Shown: positions 1 to 7,297 of the stretch, piece after piece
Layout: the number at the start of each line of letters is the position of its first letter
How positions within the stretch are numbered: position 1 is the first letter of the stretch
Assembly: GCA_050247075.1 (NCBI GenBank)
Contig: JBFWUW010000055.1
Coordinates: 1-49,871 of the forward strand
Length of the DNA stretch: 49,871 nt
Reading direction: 5' to 3'
Source: JBFWUW01 sp050247075
Lineage (GTDB): Bacteria > Planctomycetota > Planctomycetia > Pirellulales > JBFWUW01
Notes under the pieces: generated by a model
What the model was told of the DNA's origin: nothing
Seen by the model: only the letters and a program-made list of their open reading frames with translations
The model's database searches: none
Made by a program: the position numbers and the translations under genes

Positions 1-1
1 C

Positions 2-73
2 ATTGCCTTGGCCGCCCTGGTCGGCCTGCTGACGCTGGTGCAAGCCTATCTGCTGCCGGGCATGGTGCCGTAG
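2..73 (+). CDS. C-terminal end of a membrane protein (partial)
   Basis: The open frame enters from the left edge and ends at a TAG at 71-73. The 23 visible residues are almost all hydrophobic (IALAALVGLLTLVQAYLLPG) and look like a last transmembrane helix. The family cannot be named from this piece. It is followed by hairpins and then by a gene on the other strand, so it is probably the last gene of its transcription unit. Confidence 0.5.
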   Translation: MALAALVGLLTLVQAYLLPGMVP

Positions 74-80
74 TTATTTT

Positions 81-187
81 CTCCATCTCCCTCTGGGAGA
101 GGGCCGGGGTGAGGGCTGCGCGGAGTGGAACGTCTCCAGCCGCTTCGCCCTCTCCCCAACCCTCTCCCGGAGTACCGGGAGAGGGGG
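81..187. repeat. Paired hairpins of a GGGAGAGGG-type dispersed repeat
   Basis: Two inverted repeats lie between two convergent genes. CCCTCT/AGAGGG at 89-103 has a 3-nt loop. CCCTCTCCCGG/CCGGGAGAGGG at 160-185 has an 11-bp perfect stem and an AGTA loop. The second is strong enough to act as a two-way terminator, although no T-run follows. Similar CT-rich/AG-rich elements are widespread in bacterial genomes, so a repetitive extragenic element is equally likely. Confidence 0.6.
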
Positions 188-206
188 CCGATTAACGCGT
201 ATGCCG

Positions 207-1613
207 CTACGGTTTCTTGACCGTTGCCTTCGGCGCGTCCGGGGCGGCGATGATCCGCAGATTGGTCGAAAGATAGAACGGCGCTGTGATGCCGTCGAAC
301 ACTGCTTCGCCAAACATGGCCGCGTAGCCGCTCTTGGGCCGAGCCAGCCGATACTCATACTGGTCGCCCTTGGTGGAAATGGAAGTCGATTCCCACTTGG
401 ACTCGCGAAAGTCGCGGGTATCCGCCGCGGCCCGCCAGATCGAGACTTGCTTGGGCAACTTGTCGCTGGTTAATGCCAGGCGCAGTTCGTCCCCTTCCTC
501 GGCCAGTTCCCACTGGAGTTGCGGCAATTTTAGCTGCCCCGCGGAATGTTGATGCAAGGCGGCCACGCTGCCGGCCACGCGCAACAGGTCTTTCAAACCG
601 TGCCCATTGTTAGGGACATACAGCAGGTACTTTTCTCCCTCCAGCCCGTCCCAGTACAGGTTGCAAGCGTCGAGCGGCCAGTAGCGGTCGTTGGTTCCCA
701 GCATAATCAACTTGGGTTGCTTCAAGTCATTTCGATAAGCATAGGGATCGACAATGGCGTTGAGCGCCCGGCCCGCCTCGCTGGCCATTTGCCGCTGTAG
801 GCCCCGCTTGGTGTAGTCGTCAATCTCGTCCGAAAATTCACCCCAAGTGAACAATTGGTGCTTCATTTGCGGCCCGATGTTGAGCACGTCGATAACCATC
901 GGGGCCAAGGCCGCGGCACGCTCATCGACCGCGCCCGTCAGCCAGGTGGTCCAGCCCCGTTTCGATCCGCCGCTGATAGTGAACTTTTTGACTTCGAGCT
1001 GCCACGCCTCGCGGCTGTACTCTTGCACGCAGTCCATGGCCCGCACGGCGCTTTTGACCATCGGCAGCAGTAGCGGCCAGTCAGACTCGCCCGTCTTGAC
1101 GAACTGTTCAAAGGTGTACGAGATCGCCGCGTCTTCCGTCAGTCCGTCAAAGATGGGTTGAAACGGACAATGCAGCAGCACGGCCACTGGGGCTTTGATC
1201 TGCGCGGCGATGCCGGCCAACAGGTGCGCCTCGCCGGGTATTTTGTCGTTGCCCGGCACGGGCGGCTCCGCATATTCGGGCTTCCAACGGCCGCCGGCTA
1301 TCAACAGCAACCCTTGCGCGGCATCGTCCACCTCCACCGGCTTGAGGATATAAAGCTGATGCTGCCAGGTGATGCCCTTCCACGTTTGCGAAGTCAAAGT
1401 GAGCTCGGCATAGTCAGCCCCGGCGAATTTTCCTTCCCGCCGCTTGACCCAACGATAGCTGTCGTCAGCCTCGGCGACATACGCTTTCAACGGGCCAGCC
1501 GGGGACGGTTCCGCTGCAGCCAGGGGAGCCATGCAAAACAACGCCAGTGGCACACAAGCAGAAAGAACCTTCACAAGCGGACTCCGGTGATGGTTGGTTT
1601 GGGATGGCCCCAT
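207..1613 (-). CDS. PhoPQ-activated pathogenicity-related (PqaA-type) secreted protein
   Basis: A 468-residue protein of the PhoPQ_related family, an alpha/beta-hydrolase-like group of unclear substrate. The recognisable part is the ISGGSKRGWTTWLTGAVDER stretch (nucleophile-elbow-like G-x-S-x-x-G) followed by an APMVIDVLN segment. A later GTNDRYWPLDACNLYWDGL segment matches the family's acid/His region. The start at 1613 was chosen because MGPSQ begins a signal peptide (basic start, hydrophobic core, AAAEP cleavage region) and GGGAGG lies about 11 nt upstream; an in-frame start at 1646 only adds 11 residues. Export to the periplasm is predicted. It stands alone, divergent from the HD gene. 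Confidence 0.85.
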   Translation of the reverse strand: MGPSQTNHHRSPLVKVLSACVPLALFCMAPLAAAEPSPAGPLKAYVAEADDSYRWVKRREGKFAGADYAELTLTSQTWKGITWQHQLYILKPVEVDDAAQGLLLIAGGRWKPEYAEPPVPGNDKIPGEAHLLAGIAAQIKAPVAVLLHCPFQPIFDGLTEDAAISYTFEQFVKTGESDWPLLLPMVKSAVRAMDCVQEYSREAWQLEVKKFTISGGSKRGWTTWLTGAVDERAAALAPMVIDVLNIGPQMKHQLFTWGEFSDEIDDYTKRGLQRQMASEAGRALNAIVDPYAYRNDLKQPKLIMLGTNDRYWPLDACNLYWDGLEGEKYLLYVPNNGHGLKDLLRVAGSVAALHQHSAGQLKLPQLQWELAEEGDELRLALTSDKLPKQVSIWRAAADTRDFRESKWESTSISTKGDQYEYRLARPKSGYAAMFGEAVFDGITAPFYLSTNLRIIAAPDAPKATVKKP

Positions 1614-1756
1614 GCTAGCACCTGCCTCCCTAAAATACCTTGCCAAGGCGACGGCGGTTTCAGTCTATCTTACCGACCCAAGCAAGTGCAGCCGTTCTCC
1701 TACCTCTCAATCTTCCCTCCGCTTGCCGTTTGCCGGCCAAAGTCGATAATCGCCCC

Positions 1757-3157
1757 ATGCGAGACTTTCAACGAGAGAGCCTGAGCCACGATCCGCTGCA
1801 CGGGTACATTCCCTTCGTGGCAGCCAACGGGCTGCCTGCTGGCGAAGTGGCCGAACAAGAGATTATCGACCATCCCTGGGTGCAGCGGCTGCGGCAGATT
1901 CACCAGTTGCAGACCGCCTGGTGGGTCTTTCCCACGGCCGAGCATACGCGGTTTCAGCATGTCGTCGGGGCCATGCATCTGGCGAGTCGGGCGGCAACCG
2001 CTTTGTACGACAGCCTGCGCGAGGTCTGCCCCGACGTCCCCAGCCGGGCCTATGTCGAATCGTTGCTGCGCATGGCCGGCCTGTTGCACGATGTGGGGCA
2101 CGGGCCGTTCGGCCATTTCTTCGACGAGCACTTCTTGGTCGGGCACGGCCTGAACCACGAGACCTTGGGAAGCACGATCATTGTCGAGGAACTGGGCCAA
2201 CTGCTGCGCGGAGTGCGCCGCAATCCGCAAGGCTGTCTGGCCGACGGCGAACAGCTCGACCCGCGGCAGATTGCCTTTTTGATCACGCGGCCCAAGCAGC
2301 CCGATGCCGCCGATGCGCCGCGCTGGCTGCGATTTTTGCGAAGCCTGTTCAGCGGCTTATATACGGTCGACAACATGGACTTTGTCCTCCGCGATGCCTA
2401 TATGACCGGCTACACCGTCCGCGCATTCGATCTGGAGCGGCTGCTGCATTACAGTTTTTTTAGCGACAGCGGGCTGACGATCCATTCCAAGGGCTTGTCG
2501 GCGTTGGTGCGATTCGTGGCGGTTCGGGCAGAACTATTCCGCGCGATCTACTTCCATCGCACGGTGCGGGGGATCGACCTCACGCTGCAAGACCTGTTCG
2601 CGGCCGGCAAACAGTTCTTGTTCCCCGGCAACCCGCTGCACGATCTGCCGGCCTATCAGCGCTTTACCGAGTGGTCGCTGCTGGTCGATGTATCGCGTTG
2701 GCACGCTAGCGCCGATGCCGAACAAAACCGCCTGGGAAAGCGTTGGAACGAATTGCTGGCGCGGCAAGTGGAGTGGCACATGGCGGCGGAACGGACGCGG
2801 TTCTTCGCGCCGGGTGAGGCCGAGCGCGGCAGTATCTTCAGCCGAGACGATTTTTTCGAGGCGGCCATTCGCGAGCAACTCCCGGCCGACCTGCGGCAAG
2901 TGCCGTTGCGGGTCGATTTGGCAAGGCATGTCCATCGCCCCGGCACCCGAGGGCCGTCAACCGGGCAGAATTTTGTCTTCGACCCGGCGCGCAGTTTGGT
3001 CCGTCCCTTGACCGACCACGAGCTGTTTCGGCAAATTCCCATCAGCTACCGCATCTGCCGGGTGTATGCTCAGTCGCGCCAGCACGATGCGGCCTTGGCA
3101 GCCGCGCTCGACGCGCTGCTTGGGCCCGAGACCGCGGACGACCGCACGAACATGTAG
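1757..3157 (+). CDS. HD-domain phosphohydrolase, SAMHD1/dGTPase-like
   Basis: A 466-residue cytoplasmic metal-dependent phosphohydrolase. The N-terminal part carries the HD signature: HTRFQHVVGAMHLA supplies the first His, and GLLHDVGHGPFGHFFDEHF supplies the HD pair and following His residues, in the style of SAMHD1-like dNTP triphosphohydrolases. A later NMDFVLRDAYMTG segment also fits that family. The ATG at 1757 starts just before the conserved HDPLHGYI segment; the frame is open upstream but that part has no family similarity. No Shine-Dalgarno is obvious. The true substrate (dNTP or another phosphoester) is not shown by the sequence. Confidence 0.85.
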   Translation: MRDFQRESLSHDPLHGYIPFVAANGLPAGEVAEQEIIDHPWVQRLRQIHQLQTAWWVFPTAEHTRFQHVVGAMHLASRAATALYDSLREVCPDVPSRAYVESLLRMAGLLHDVGHGPFGHFFDEHFLVGHGLNHETLGSTIIVEELGQLLRGVRRNPQGCLADGEQLDPRQIAFLITRPKQPDAADAPRWLRFLRSLFSGLYTVDNMDFVLRDAYMTGYTVRAFDLERLLHYSFFSDSGLTIHSKGLSALVRFVAVRAELFRAIYFHRTVRGIDLTLQDLFAAGKQFLFPGNPLHDLPAYQRFTEWSLLVDVSRWHASADAEQNRLGKRWNELLARQVEWHMAAERTRFFAPGEAERGSIFSRDDFFEAAIREQLPADLRQVPLRVDLARHVHRPGTRGPSTGQNFVFDPARSLVRPLTDHELFRQIPISYRICRVYAQSRQHDAALAAALDALLGPETADDRTNM

Positions 3158-3164
3158 CTCCATT

Positions 3165-3186
3165 TGTAGGAGGCGATTCCATCGCC
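3165..3186 (+). repeat. Dispersed GGCGATTCC repeat, copy 1
   Basis: Begins TGTAGGAGGCGATTCC and contains the inverted repeat GGCGA-ttcca-TCGCC. Near-identical copies lie at 10512 and, on the other strand, at 12093. All sit immediately 3' of genes. It looks like a planctomycete REP-type element. Confidence 0.7.
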
Positions 3187-3196
3187 AAATCGCCAC

Positions 3197-4114
3197 CTAG
3201 CGGTTCTTCCAATCAATTCCCGCCAGGCCGGCCAGGGCCAGTTCCAGGGCGTGTGTGCCGTCGCGGCCATGCCCTTGCGCTTGCAGGCTCAGATAGAGCT
3301 GATGGGCCAGGGCCAAACCCGGCATGCACAGCCCCATCCGCTTCGACTCGTCGAGGGCAATCCCCATATCCTTGATAAAGTGCTCCACAAAAAATCCGGG
3401 ATCGAAATTGTTGGCGATGATCCGCGGCCCAAGATTAGAGAGCGACCAGCTTCCGGCAGCCCCCGTGGAGACCGATTCCAGCACCACCTTGAGATCCAGC
3501 CCCGCGCGGAAGCCATACAGCAGCGCCTCGCACACACCGACCATGTTCGAGGCGATCAGCGTTTGGTTGACTGCCTTGGTATGTTGGCCGGCGCCCGGGC
3601 CTCCTTGATGCACGATCGTCTTGCCCATGGCTTCCCAGCACGGCTGCAAGGCTTGCACGACCGGTTTTTCGCCGCCGATCATGATCGACAGACGGGCCTC
3701 TTTCGCGCCGACATCGCCGCCAGAGACCGGCGCATCGACACTCTGCACGCCGCGCTCTTTCGCGGCTTCATAAATCTCCACGGCCAGCGAGGGCTGGCTG
3801 GTGGTCATATCGACCAGAATGTTTCCCTTCTTACAGCCGGCCAGGGCACCGTCGGGCCCGAGCATGACGTGGCGAACGTCACTGGGAAAACCGACGATGG
3901 CAAAAATCACGTCCGAGTTTTCCGCCACTTGCTGGGGCGAATCGGCCCAGGCCGCTCCCTTGGCCAACAGCGGTTCGGCCTTGGCCCGCGAGCGATTGTA
4001 GACCGTGGCCGTATATCCCTTGTCCATCAGGTGGCCGCACATGCTCGACCCCATCACGCCGGTGCCAATCCATCCAATCTTGGTTTTGCCTGGGCCGATG
4101 GTCGTGTCTGGCAT
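3197..4114 (-). CDS. NAD(P)-dependent beta-hydroxyacid dehydrogenase (3-hydroxyisobutyrate dehydrogenase family)
   Basis: A 305-residue dehydrogenase, the normal length for the GarR/MmsB family. The N-terminal Rossmann motif is GWIGTGVMGSSM, followed by VYNRSRAKAEPLL. The family substrate motif appears as SVDAPVSGGDVGA, and the GPGAGQHTKAVNQ stretch carries the catalytic lysine position. The family oxidises small beta-hydroxyacids such as 3-hydroxyisobutyrate or reduces tartronate semialdehyde; the sequence does not decide which. AAGGA precedes the ATG at a usable distance. It is divergent from the reverse transcriptase and separated from it by 399 bp. Confidence 0.9.
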   Translation of the reverse strand: MPDTTIGPGKTKIGWIGTGVMGSSMCGHLMDKGYTATVYNRSRAKAEPLLAKGAAWADSPQQVAENSDVIFAIVGFPSDVRHVMLGPDGALAGCKKGNILVDMTTSQPSLAVEIYEAAKERGVQSVDAPVSGGDVGAKEARLSIMIGGEKPVVQALQPCWEAMGKTIVHQGGPGAGQHTKAVNQTLIASNMVGVCEALLYGFRAGLDLKVVLESVSTGAAGSWSLSNLGPRIIANNFDPGFFVEHFIKDMGIALDESKRMGLCMPGLALAHQLYLSLQAQGHGRDGTHALELALAGLAGIDWKNR

Positions 4115-4192
4115 GGTCGTTGGTTCCTTGTGGGTTGAGAAATCCTGGTTAGCGTTCGATCGTCGTATGGTTGGAAATATATCTTGCGAGTC

Positions 4193-4475
4193 GCGGGAAA
4201 CAAGTAACCCCCGGTTCCCGTCCTCCTCTTCGAAAGCACTGAAAGAGCGGGACGTTGCCCGAATGCCGTTGCTTGACTCGCTACGCCGGTTCTACCTAGG
4301 CTACGTCTCGGCGGGGCGTCTCAAGCTGGTGAACGGATGGCCTTGTGCCTGCTCCGCTTTGCATCTCTGGGGATACCCCAGGGGATCGACGTAGTGACCT
4401 TTTCGGCGCGTGAGAGTCGTTGCGCGCCTGCGCAAGGTTTCTCACGCTCCACGCGACTCGTTGAGACGTTCCCGC
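4193..4475 (+). ncRNA. Candidate retron-like structured RNA upstream of the reverse transcriptase
   Basis: The 399 bp between the divergent dehydrogenase and the RT gene hold no convincing gene but several hairpins. 4367-4381 is CTGGGG-ATA-CCCCAG. 4408-4447 is a two-part stem, GCGTGAGA/TCTCACGC enclosing TTGCGC/GCGCAA with a GCCT loop. A possible closing pair is GCGGGAA (4193-4199) with TTCCCGC (4469-4475), as a1/a2 repeats would be in a retron msr-msd RNA. No branching guanosine or msd could be fixed by eye, and the RT frame is open through part of the region, so this is a hypothesis. Confidence 0.25.
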
Positions 4476-4513
4476 CATTTTTCATTCGCCCTGTCCCTGG
4501 CTATTGCCATTCG

Positions 4514-5872
4514 ATGTTGCCCGATTCCTTCCATGCGCAGCGGCTGGGAAAAGCCTTTTTGGCGGAGGATTGGACATTACCCGGCTTGTCGCGGCGGGGG
4601 CAGGCTGTAGTTGGTCGGCGGAACAAATGGCTGATGCCCTTGGTGGAGAAGGTGCTGGCACGCTGGCCGGTCCAACCGCCGCTGTTGCGCGATCTGATGG
4701 AACTGATCACCACGGATAAGGGATTGATCCGTCGAGAGAAACGGGGACGCGTGGACTACTCGCCGTTGTTGGCGGAGCCGGCCATGCGGACTGTTCCTCC
4801 CTTTGTGCAAGGATCTTTGCCGCAACTCCACACCTCCGCCGATCTGGCCGATTGGCTCGGTATCTCTGCTAGCGAGCTCGACTGGCTGGCCGATCTGCAA
4901 GGCCGTAACCGCCATGTCGCGGCCGGCAAATTGCAGCACTACCGCTACGCTTGGGTGCGCAAACGGCACGGCACTGCCCGTCTGATCGAGTCGCCCAAGC
5001 CGCGGCTCAAGGCAATACAACGAACATTGCTGCGAGAGTTACTCGACCACGTTCCCGTCCACCCTGCCGCGCATGGGTTCCGTGCTGGCCGCTCAGTGAA
5101 GACCTTTGTGGCGGCGCACGTTGCGCGACAGGCCGTTTTGCGAATGGATTTGCGGGACTTCTTTCCTTCCATCGCCTCCTCGCGGGTGAGCGCCCTGTTT
5201 CTAGCCCTGGGATATCCGGAACTTGTCGCCCGCTTGCTGGCCGGGCTTTGCACCAATCGGCTGCCGACGGCCGTGCTGGACAATCTGCCGCCAGAGTTAG
5301 CGCCGCTGGAAGCCCGCCGGCTCGCCTCCCTTTACGGCCAACGGCATCTGCCGCAGGGGGCTCCTACTTCACCCGCCCTGGCGAACCTGTGCGCTTACCA
5401 GCTAGATTGCCGGCTAAGCGGGCTGGCAAAGGCGGCGGGGGGACAGTACACCCGCTATGCCGATGACTTGTTGTTCTCGGGCCAAGCCAGCTTCGCGCGA
5501 GGGGCGCGGCGGTTCCACACGCAAGCGGCGGCGATTGCCCTGGAAGAAGGTTTCGCGGTGCATTTTCGCAAGACGCGTATCATGCGGCCCGCGGTGCGGC
5601 AGCATTGCGCCGGGCTGACGCTCAATGTGTTGCCGAACATTCGCCGCCAAGACTACGACCGTCTGAAAGCCACGCTGCACCGCTGCCGGCTGCATGGGCC
5701 AGCCGCGGAAAACCGCCAGAATCTGGCGGATTTCCGGGCGTATCTGGCGGGTAGGATCGGCTACGTGGCGATGGTCCATCCGGCCCGAGGCGAAAAACTG
5801 CTGGCTGCTTTCCAGCGGATCGCCTGGCCGGTACATGGCACCGGCGACGAATCGACCGATCAATCGCGATAG
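4514..5872 (+). CDS. Retron-like reverse transcriptase
   Basis: A 452-residue RNA-directed DNA polymerase. The palm motifs are intact: RMDLRDFFPS (first Asp near residue 212), LPQGAPTSPALANL near 279-292, and YTRYADDLLFSG with YADD at 315-318. The HGFRAGRSVKTF segment and the QHCAGLTLNVLPNIRRQDYDRL thumb region resemble retron RTs such as Ec86, where that place reads VTGL. About 150 N-terminal residues precede the RT core, longer than in Ec86, and have no recognised domain. The ATG at 4514 has no clear Shine-Dalgarno, and the frame is open to 4337. No effector gene is adjacent: the downstream gene is a GlsB-type membrane protein on the other strand, overlapping by 13 bp. It could be a retron without a linked effector or a domesticated RT. 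Confidence 0.85.
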   Translation: MLPDSFHAQRLGKAFLAEDWTLPGLSRRGQAVVGRRNKWLMPLVEKVLARWPVQPPLLRDLMELITTDKGLIRREKRGRVDYSPLLAEPAMRTVPPFVQGSLPQLHTSADLADWLGISASELDWLADLQGRNRHVAAGKLQHYRYAWVRKRHGTARLIESPKPRLKAIQRTLLRELLDHVPVHPAAHGFRAGRSVKTFVAAHVARQAVLRMDLRDFFPSIASSRVSALFLALGYPELVARLLAGLCTNRLPTAVLDNLPPELAPLEARRLASLYGQRHLPQGAPTSPALANLCAYQLDCRLSGLAKAAGGQYTRYADDLLFSGQASFARGARRFHTQAAAIALEEGFAVHFRKTRIMRPAVRQHCAGLTLNVLPNIRRQDYDRLKATLHRCRLHGPAAENRQNLADFRAYLAGRIGYVAMVHPARGEKLLAAFQRIAWPVHGTGDESTDQSR

Positions 5873-6249
5873 ACCGTGGTGGTCGTGCCCCGTCGGCGCA
5901 GGCTTCGCAGGGAAGTTCCCGCGTGCAGGCCGGCGTCGGACGATTCGGTAAAAAAGCGTCCTCCCAGCAAGCGATAGAAGAACAGCAGTACAAACGAACC
6001 GGCCGTGGCAACCACAAAGCCAATTGGGCTAATCGGCGTGACGTGCATATCGCGCCACACCAGCGCCAGAATGCCCAGTCCGATGACGGTACCGCCGATT
6101 CCCATCAACAGCGTGGCGACCGCACCGCCAGGATCGCGGCCCGGCATGATAGCCTTGGCCAATAGTCCGGCCAGCGTGCCGAAACCGACCCACGCCAGAA
6201 ACAAGTGCGCCCATTGTTGGGCCGTGGCCGTAAAAGTAGCGGTGTCCAT
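5860..6249 (-). CDS. GlsB/YeaQ/YmgE-family membrane protein
   Basis: A 129-residue small inner-membrane protein of the transglycosylase-associated/GlsB family. Three hydrophobic segments are visible: the first includes GFGTLAGLLAKAIMPGRDPGG (the family's glycine-rich signature), the second GGTVIGLGILALVW, the third GFVVATAGSFVLLFFYRLL. The C-terminal tail is Arg-rich (SLRSLRRRG). AGGAGA lies 8 nt before the ATG. The family is often stress-induced in other bacteria; its molecular role is unknown. Its 3' end overlaps that of the reverse transcriptase. Confidence 0.85.
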   Translation of the reverse strand: MDTATFTATAQQWAHLFLAWVGFGTLAGLLAKAIMPGRDPGGAVATLLMGIGGTVIGLGILALVWRDMHVTPISPIGFVVATAGSFVLLFFYRLLGGRFFTESSDAGLHAGTSLRSLRRRGTTTTVYRD

Positions 6250-6285
6250 GTTGTGGTCTCCTACTTACGACAGTGTGTAAAACAA

Positions 6286-6351
6286 CCCTTCGCTAGCTGA
6301 CGTCCGTACCGCGTCGGTGAAGACTGCGATTCAGACGTCAGCCGCGAAGGG
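6286..6351. repeat. Long imperfect inverted repeat
   Basis: Arms of 18-19 nt (6286-6304 and 6334-6351) begin CCCTTCGC and end GCTGACGTC. They differ only by a TA/G change and enclose 29 nt. It lies upstream of the GlsB-type gene and could fold into a long RNA hairpin or be a mobile repeat. No transposase is present. Confidence 0.7.
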
Positions 6352-6362
6352 CGCCGTCCCCC

Positions 6363-6416
6363 CCAGGACGCAAACGGCTATGCGCTTGCGACCAGGCATC
6401 GTGCGATGCGTCCTGG
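6363..6416. repeat. Second inverted repeat with inner hairpin
   Basis: Outer arms CCAGGACGCA (6363-6372) and TGCGTCCTGG (6407-6416) are perfect 10-bp complements. An inner GCATCG-TG-CGATGC hairpin occupies 6396-6409 and overlaps the right arm, so the two folds are alternatives. It lies beside the 6286-6351 repeat, between two minus-strand genes. Confidence 0.65.
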
Positions 6417-6514
6417 TTGATGGACAGCAAAAAATTCTCGGCGAAAACTCTTGAGGGTGAACTTGATGGGCGTGCTGCTTTCCGCTCTATAGGGTTGAGG
6501 CGACACTGCCGCAC

Positions 6515-6763
6515 CTATTGGACTTCGCGTGCTCGGCGGCGCGCGGCGTCTTCCGCCTGGGCGGCTTTCAAGGCCGCCGCTTCACGGGCCAGTTTGAATT
6601 CCGGACCCGCCGGAAAGTACTGCACGTCGTCTTGCATGTAGTACGGGCTAGGGAGCGTCTGGCCGCCCTGGTAAATCTGGCAGCCGGTGGCCAAGGGGAC
6701 GAACAGCGTCAAGCCGGCAATGGCCCAGCGCCAACGGTGTTTGCTACCGGTGTTGATTGTCAT
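6515..6763 (-). CDS. Small planctomycete lipoprotein
   Basis: An 82-residue protein with a basic start (MTINTGSKHRWRW), a hydrophobic stretch and a lipobox PLATGC, so the Cys should be lipidated and the protein anchored in a membrane. The mature part, beginning QIYQGGQTLPSPYYMQDDVQ, matches a small lipoprotein type I associate with planctomycetes. The C-terminus is an Ala/Arg-rich helix, possibly coiled coil. The start at 6763 follows GGGAG; the longer frame upstream has no signal peptide in the right place and is rejected. Function unknown. Confidence 0.8.
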   Translation of the reverse strand: MTINTGSKHRWRWAIAGLTLFVPLATGCQIYQGGQTLPSPYYMQDDVQYFPAGPEFKLAREAAALKAAQAEDAARRRAREVQ

Positions 6764-7297
6764 CGTGACAACTCCCTGGTCTGGCGGCCAACCGCGCGCG
6801 CCGGGTGGGCTGCGCAAGTCTCCGCCGTGTTGTTTCCCAACAATCGCCTGACTGACGATCGTGCAGACAGGGTATCGGCCAGCCGCATAACCGGACTTTT
6901 GATTATCTTCGGAAAAGTCGTTAAACCTTGCCCAGCCGGCCCGTTGGCGGCATTGAATGCGGCCACAACCGGGCGCGCCAACATCGGCGTAACTGCACCA
7001 ACACAAAGATGTTATCGTACCAAAGGCAAAAATCCGCCGTGCGCCGCCCGCGGTCGGGTTGGCTGGCGGCGAACTGTCCCCACATTTCCAGCGAATAATT
7101 GCGGTGGATTGGGCCGCGGTCGGCCGTGCGTTTCGCGGCAATTCGCACGAAGTTCTTTGCCCCTAGAGGACTTAAGCGGTATCGTGGTAGTGGGGATACC
7201 TTGTCACAAACACCGAGTTCTTGCGCTATGCCGAAAGGCAGGCATTGCTGGCTTGGGTTTGCCACCCCTCATTTCCTCTGCATGCGGAGCATAGACG
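6764..7297. other. 534-bp divergent intergenic region
   Basis: This stretch separates the minus-strand lipoprotein from the plus-strand TPR-CHAT gene and so must hold both promoters. Neither promoter could be assigned with confidence. Minus-strand frames here have unstructured, Arg/Ala-rich translations and look spurious. A GCGGAG just before 7298 serves as the CHAT gene's ribosome binding site. Confidence 0.4.

Noticed and set aside
6760..7294. Several frames in the 534-bp divergent gap
   Set aside because: Arg/Ala-rich, no domain, no ribosome binding site, overlapping in different phases.
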